A program made the translations under genes and the position numbers. DNA of 64,000 nt from Phylloscopus collybita. Lineage: Eukaryota > Chordata > Aves > Passeriformes > Phylloscopidae. The notes under the pieces were generated by a model. It saw nothing but the letters and a program-made list of their open reading frames with translations. It was not told the DNA's origin and did not search any database. Below are positions 58,871-64,000 of this stretch, piece after piece; the stretch's first letter is position 1, and each line of letters opens with the position of its first letter. The stretch lies in assembly GCA_027886175.1 (NCBI GenBank), contig JAJNNQ010000008.1, positions 1,980,501 to 2,044,500 of the forward strand, given 5' to 3'.

Positions 58871-60099
58871 ACATTTTATCCTGTTTTAGTATGATGGTTT
58901 ATTGAGTTTTAAAGTACTTTTCATGGCAAGCATATATATTAACAGGAGCAGCAGAAACAGATGGGAATAAATACATGTTTTCAAATGAACTTCCTGCACC
59001 AAATTCTGTATGATGTAAACATGGAGTAAGAATGTTTAACTTGGAGACAAATCCCCCATTTTTTTAGATTAAATTACAGGTTTTTGAGTGATATTATGGC
59101 TGGTTTCATACCTGAGTAGGAGTGAAGTAGCTCTTGTATTTCAAAGTTGATTTGAAAGCAGTTTGCCCTTCTACAGGCAAACACCTCTAAGTCTTGTTTG
59201 CCACTCTGTAAAAGGCCTAACAGTGTAAGACAAACAAATTGAATAGGAGAAATACCAATGGACTGTACCCCAGAGGAACTTCCTGTGTAGATGTGGCATT
59301 GAGGTACCACAGAGGGCAGGGAGAGAAACAGCAGCAGCAGCTCCTGTGGGACTGAGCCACCTACAGCACCATCCCCTGGGAGGAGAGTGGGCAAACGGGG
59401 TCTGTCTGCACACCCCTGTCCTAGAGGGAGGTGTTTATGGAGGAGCTGATTGTTGTACAAGTGCTCTTATTGCTTATTGCCAACTGATTCTAAAGGACAA
59501 GCTGGTGCTGTTTCACGTCTAGCCAGAAGTCTATACATAGATTTCTGCATGTGCTGGAAAAGCCCTCCTTGTGAAGCTGTTTTCATCCTTGCAAAAATAC
59601 AGGGATCAGCTTCGTAAAGGCAAGAGAAGAACATTTGCATCCTTTGCAAAAGCATCTCTCTAATAATATCTTTCAGTATTTCTACAGAAAGCTTAAGCAA
59701 ATCTTAATAATTTTTTCCCCCTGTTTTATATTTGCACTACTTTGTTACTACTCTTAGGTAAAACGAAGCATTGAAATAGGACTGTGTTAATGATACAGTG
59801 CTGGGGAAATACATCTGAATCTAGTGTTGAAGAAATGCATTGTACATGAAAAAATGAACAGACCCTTTGACAAAAAAAATAAATTAAAATGCAAGCAAAA
59901 AATCAGCACCTTAATGAATAATTTAAGTTGCAATTTCTTCTCCCTCCCTCTGATGACTCTGTATCTCTTCACACCCATGCACTGGAAATCATAATAAAAT
60001 TAATACAAGTTATTCTTAGTCAGACCTATAGGTGATATTGAGCATGTGGCAATGTGTATTAAAAAAACCCTTGATATACTATAAAAACCCCATCCCTAC
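58871..60099. other. Noncoding stretch, nothing recognised
   Basis: No supported gene. The 128-codon minus frame at 59074-59460 has no recognisable domain. AT-rich after 59700. Confidence 0.5.
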
Positions 60100-60470
60100 A
60101 AAAAGGTGACATAGTCCTTTAAAAATAGCTCCTCCAATCCATTGTGCAAAGACACTGACAAAGATTGACAGCTTTTAGAAAGGTGTAATGTTCCCAAGCC
60201 AACTGCTAGCACAGCTCAACAAGATAAAGATCAGTAATTCGATCCAGAGGAGAAGGCTAAATGTTAGAGGTTAAGCTGCTATGTTCCTACTACTAATCAA
60301 GCTTCAACACCTTATTTTAGCATCATCAGACCTCAATAAGGAAATGGTGAATTATTAAAGCTCCAGCATCCTGGTACACATTGATGCTCTTCTGAGAAGC
60401 TGTGGTTTAAAACATGCTGGCTGTCGTCTTAATTGACACGTGCTGGATCTTTCTGACTAGGTTCTGGTGT
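60100..60470. promoter_or_regulatory. Candidate conserved noncoding regulatory element
   Basis: Unique complex sequence with AACAAGATAAAGATCAG near 60218 (GATA or TCF-like), GACAAAGATTGACAG near 60155 (TCF/SOX-like), GGTGAATTATTAAAGC near 60345 and CTTAATTGACACGTGC near 60428 (homeodomain core next to CACGTG E-box). No simple repeats. Inferred from motif texture only. Confidence 0.28.
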
Positions 60471-60472
60471 GC

Positions 60473-60491
60473 TTTTTTTTTTTTTTTTTTT
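60473..60491 (+). repeat. Poly(T) run, 19 bases
   Basis: Uninterrupted T19 at the edge of the candidate regulatory element. Confidence 0.9.
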
Positions 60492-62041
60492 CCTTTCTTT
60501 TGCTTGGATACTGATAATTTAAGGTTAAGATACTTTTAAGGTGCAGTATGCTGCTCTAATGAGGACTTAATGGAGTGGAACAGTGATCGTTTGTACAAAC
60601 TACCCTGGACAGACTCCTACTGCATATCAAAATCGAGACTCTACAGATCCTGACACTGAGCCTACTTTTGTCCCAGCCTCCATCAGCACATTTTTAACCT
60701 GGTTTCCTGATGAAATGAGGCTCAGGTGGCTGTGCTCTCCACCAGATTCCCTTCTTCCCTGATGGCTTTCAAACTCTCTGCCCGATGTCAGACAAACCTG
60801 ACTGATGGTCAAGGCCAACAAGGGAAAATCAGGGCAAGGAACAAGATTTTCAGTAGTTGCCTCCCCTGTCTGACAGTGGGCACTGGGACAGGTCTCTGAA
60901 GAAAATTTTCCTTCCTGTAAAAGAATTCAGCTGAGAAACTTGATTTTGAATGCTCTGGAAGCTGTTATTGTTCATGCAGAATTGAGAAAAGAGCTCAGGT
61001 TAGTCAGACTTTTTAAATAGTTTCAGAAATTCATTGTGGGCAAAAGTGCTTTGATTTATTTCAGGGGATATTGCCTCTATGTATATGATACCATAAGAAC
61101 CAGAGAGGTCTGAGGGCCAATTCTGCTGTGATTTCCCACCAAATGTTCCATTTGAAGAAGACAGGTCAAGTTTCCAGGTTAGTTTTACATAAGAAAAGGG
61201 ACAGGCAGAGCTGTCAGCACTGCTTCAGTTGCTCCCTCTGAGCCTGTGAGATGTGCTGCTTGCAGGAACACTTCCCTGTACTGTGCTCAGGCCATCTAAC
61301 AGGTCTGTTTGTGTTTATTATCAGCCAAATCTCCAGCCAACATTAGGCAGAGTGTCATTCTATTTAACACAGGGACATAAATTCCATTGACGCTCCAATT
61401 TGTACTAATGGTAAGTAAAAGAGTTAATCCAGAATTACACTGAGCAGTGCCCACTAATATGCCTAAAATATCCAGCGTGATCATTACTAGTCACAACCCT
61501 CCAAAGCTATTTCCTGGCATCTGCACTCCCCAGGGGCAGATACCCACAGCATTAGTCAAGCCAGGCACTCCTGCTGCTACTGCATCTCCAAAAAATACTG
61601 CTCTTAAAAAGAGACAATGATGATGTCTTTTTTATTTGCAGTCACACTGACATGATAAACAGCCCGGGGTTTTTTGCCACCAATAAATGGGAATTTTGTC
61701 CCAGATACTGTTGCAGTACCTTTGGCATAAACATTCAGTTTATTTATTCAATAATGTTCTTTCCCAGTTTTCCAAGTTTAAAGTTACTTTGGCAGGGGGG
61801 AGGCAGTCTGCATTTGGGGTTTTTTTGCTCACAAAAAATTCTTCCCCAGCTCTGCAACCAGTTCTTATATCTGATTGCTCCAGTGCTAATTCCACCACTA
61901 TGGCATCCCAGGCATGTATGAGATGCAAAGAGCAGCCTAGCAGGGTTATGCTAAAGGAAATCCTGGGAAGTCTGCAATTATTGCACAGATTGGTGTGATA
62001 GAAGTGCAGCCTCTTTGTCCTTGCAAGAATCTTTTGACACC
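60492..62041. other. Noncoding stretch, nothing recognised
   Basis: No supported gene, RNA gene or mobile element. Short open frames only. Confidence 0.55.
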
Positions 62042-62062
62042 AAAAAAAAAAAAAAAAAAAAA
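62042..62062 (+). repeat. Poly(A) run, 21 bases
   Basis: Uninterrupted A21 followed by TCACACAAAA. No retrocopy body is recognised upstream. Confidence 0.9.
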
Positions 62063-64000
62063 TCACACAAAATGTTCCCATTTCACATATGAGTCCTCCT
62101 GGCATTTTCTATTCGTTCCCGTAAAATTACTGACAACTATACACATTTCTATAATATTACTTCAATCTGCATCACTAGGAAAACCTAAGAGCTTATTAGA
62201 GAGATTTATTCTTTCAGTCTTCAAGGTGTAAAGCAGTTTCTTACGAATGTGCCCCATCAGCTTGATGCATGTCTGCGGAGAGGGAACTCTGGCTTAAAAG
62301 GGGTTTTAAGTGAACTCTGTTCACTGCATTCCCAGGGAGGTGAGCAGGAGGCACTGGGGCACTTCCCACCAGCAGCACGTTTGCCATTTAATTCCTTAAC
62401 AAATGCAGAGGCTTTGGAGACACCTGGTAACTCCACAGAAACCTGGGTACTCACTCTGATGGTGCCATGCCATCCATCTGCTGTTGTCACTTTTGACCTG
62501 CACGTGCATCAATCCAGAAGCTGTCCCTGGTGGTGGCTGAAGCAGTGGGGTTTGGCTTTTGTAGTCAACAACAACCACCTCATTTCTTATTGCTTAGATT
62601 TCTCAGATTTTTTTTTTCTATTTAATTTAAAGATAAAAAAAGAGATGGGAATATAATCAAGTAGAGCTTGTATTTCCAAGCAAGAACAGTCATTTCTCTT
62701 CCAGCAAGTGGAAGTCCCATTATATTGACAATGTAATGCCACTGAGAAATTAGTGGGGCTCAGCAGAAGGAATGTGACCAATTCTGGTCCTGGAATGGCA
62801 GCTTGTTATGCACAGGAGAAATTTTAGTTTTGTGGAGAGGTTCTCCTCATTCTGCTCTCACAGCAAAAGCAATTAAAAAACCCAACAGATATAGAAGCCA
62901 AGGATCTCTCAGCATTTTAGAATTTAATTATATTGTACTTTTTTTTGCTTTTTACTTGAAATCTAGAATGCATTCTGCATTGGAAAGCTGGAGTCAGTAA
63001 TTTAACAGGCTGTAAAACCCCTTGTAGCTGGAGATGCTGATTGTGGAAGGGCTCTGGTGGCCAGTCCCTGAGCAAAGCTCAACTGCAAGCAGCTTGCAAG
63101 TGTGTGGTGTAACAGAGGCCTGAACCATGCTCCAGCATCTATCCAGGACCTGGGAATCTCTTTAGCAGGCTGGAAATTCATACCAGCAGCAAGTCCAGGG
63201 CAGCCAGTTTGGGCTGCATGAGCTGCACAGTGCCCGGTGCTTCTGACAGGAAGGAGCTAAAAATATGTTCCCATTGCTAAATGATTTAATCTTTTTTAAT
63301 CAGTCTTGGGGTTCAGAAAGCAGAATGGGATTATCTTGACTATGCTGTCACCTAGAAATTTTCTCGCTGCAAACACCTTATCTCCTAGTATACCAGGCAG
63401 GAGGAAGACCCTGGCTCCTGCCATCCCTGCCCACCTCCCAGCCCTGATTCTCCTCTCCCAAAGTGGCTCCTGGAGCTATTCCAGACAAGAGCCCTTGTTG
63501 GAGAGCTCGGAGGAATCACAGGGGGAGGGTGGGTGTCTGTACATAGCACATAAATCTGTTTGTCAGCTCCACGTCTGGACTCAGTTTTCCCCCAGAAGTG
63601 CCTGCAAGTGCATCCAGGTGTATTTGTGTGTGAGTGTGAGTACAGACATAGGTGCTCTGAATTCCTGCTGCTAACTGCAGCTCTGCCAGCCAGGTGGGTA
63701 CTGCAGCTCTCAGGGATGGTTGACAGTGAATACTCCCAGCCTCAGTGGAATTCATGCTCTGGGAGGGGAAATTATCCCAGCCTCACACCTTTGTGATTTC
63801 CTGACCTTGCTTAGATGCCACGGAATTGCAGGGGCAGCTTGAAAATTATCAAAAGATGTAGCTCTCTGTGACTTCCCCTGAGCTTAGAGGTGCGGTGGGG
63901 AGAGGGAACAGCAGGGTCTGGGGGATGCTCACTCCTGGGTTAGATTTCCCTCAGTCTTCCCAGCCCTAACAACAGCGACAGTATTTTTAAAAGTTAACAG
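62063..64000. other. Noncoding stretch, nothing recognised
   Basis: Open frames of up to 135 codons (62249-62656, plus) have no domain. A TG-rich patch lies at about 63621-63640. The window ends without a gene boundary. Confidence 0.55.

Overview
The window reads as vertebrate nuclear DNA, most likely from a bird. The main evidence is a CR1 LINE 3' end of the avian type (24962-25085, minus strand) and an older sauropsid-type CR1 3' end (7565-7788, plus strand). There is also a decayed CR1/L3-type reverse transcriptase fossil (about 20930-22000, minus) and at least two MIR-type SINE fragments. Overall the density of recognisable transposons is low, base composition is moderate with CpG depletion broken by a few GC-rich patches, and microsatellites and homopolymer runs are common. 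Nothing suggests bacterial, viral or organellar DNA. I cannot name the species or the chromosomal locus from the sequence alone.

I find no protein-coding gene that I can support across the 64 kb. Open frames are short (longest 224 codons, at 29123-29797 plus), lack family motifs, and many are produced by tandem repeats. The window therefore looks like intergenic sequence or the inside of a large intron. The single most exon-like stretch is 16127-16395 on the minus strand: 89 open codons between a textbook 3' splice site and a textbook 5' splice site, with no recognised homology.

Layout. 1-7564: noncoding, with a 15-bp duplication carrying two AP-1 cores (4222-4251). 7565-7788: old CR1 end. 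7789-14639: noncoding with a T-rich tract, a purine tract and a large CCTT/CCCT array. 14640-15180: candidate conserved regulatory element. 16127-16395: candidate exon. 18366-18420 and 58796-58870: two inverted copies of the same ancient repeat tail. 20930-22926: LINE fossil, MIR and a CA microsatellite. 23550-24200: candidate regulatory element and a GC-rich patch. 24962-25085: CR1 end. 27600-27930 and 29800-30480: candidate regulatory elements, the latter joined to a GC-rich patch containing a complex tetranucleotide array. 36127-37045: G-quadruplex motif, long poly(A) and a MIR fragment. 40978-41062: 17-bp minisatellite. 46491-46749: 37-bp GC-rich minisatellite, followed at once by another candidate regulatory element. 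47170-64000: mostly plain noncoding DNA with simple repeats.

The candidate regulatory elements rest on dense homeodomain, SOX, GATA or AP-1-like motifs in complex unique sequence. Conservation was not measured, so they are inference. I found no convincing undescribed biological system. The observations most worth checking are the spliceable open exon, the 37-bp minisatellite beside a GATA-motif-rich element, and the cluster of candidate enhancers.
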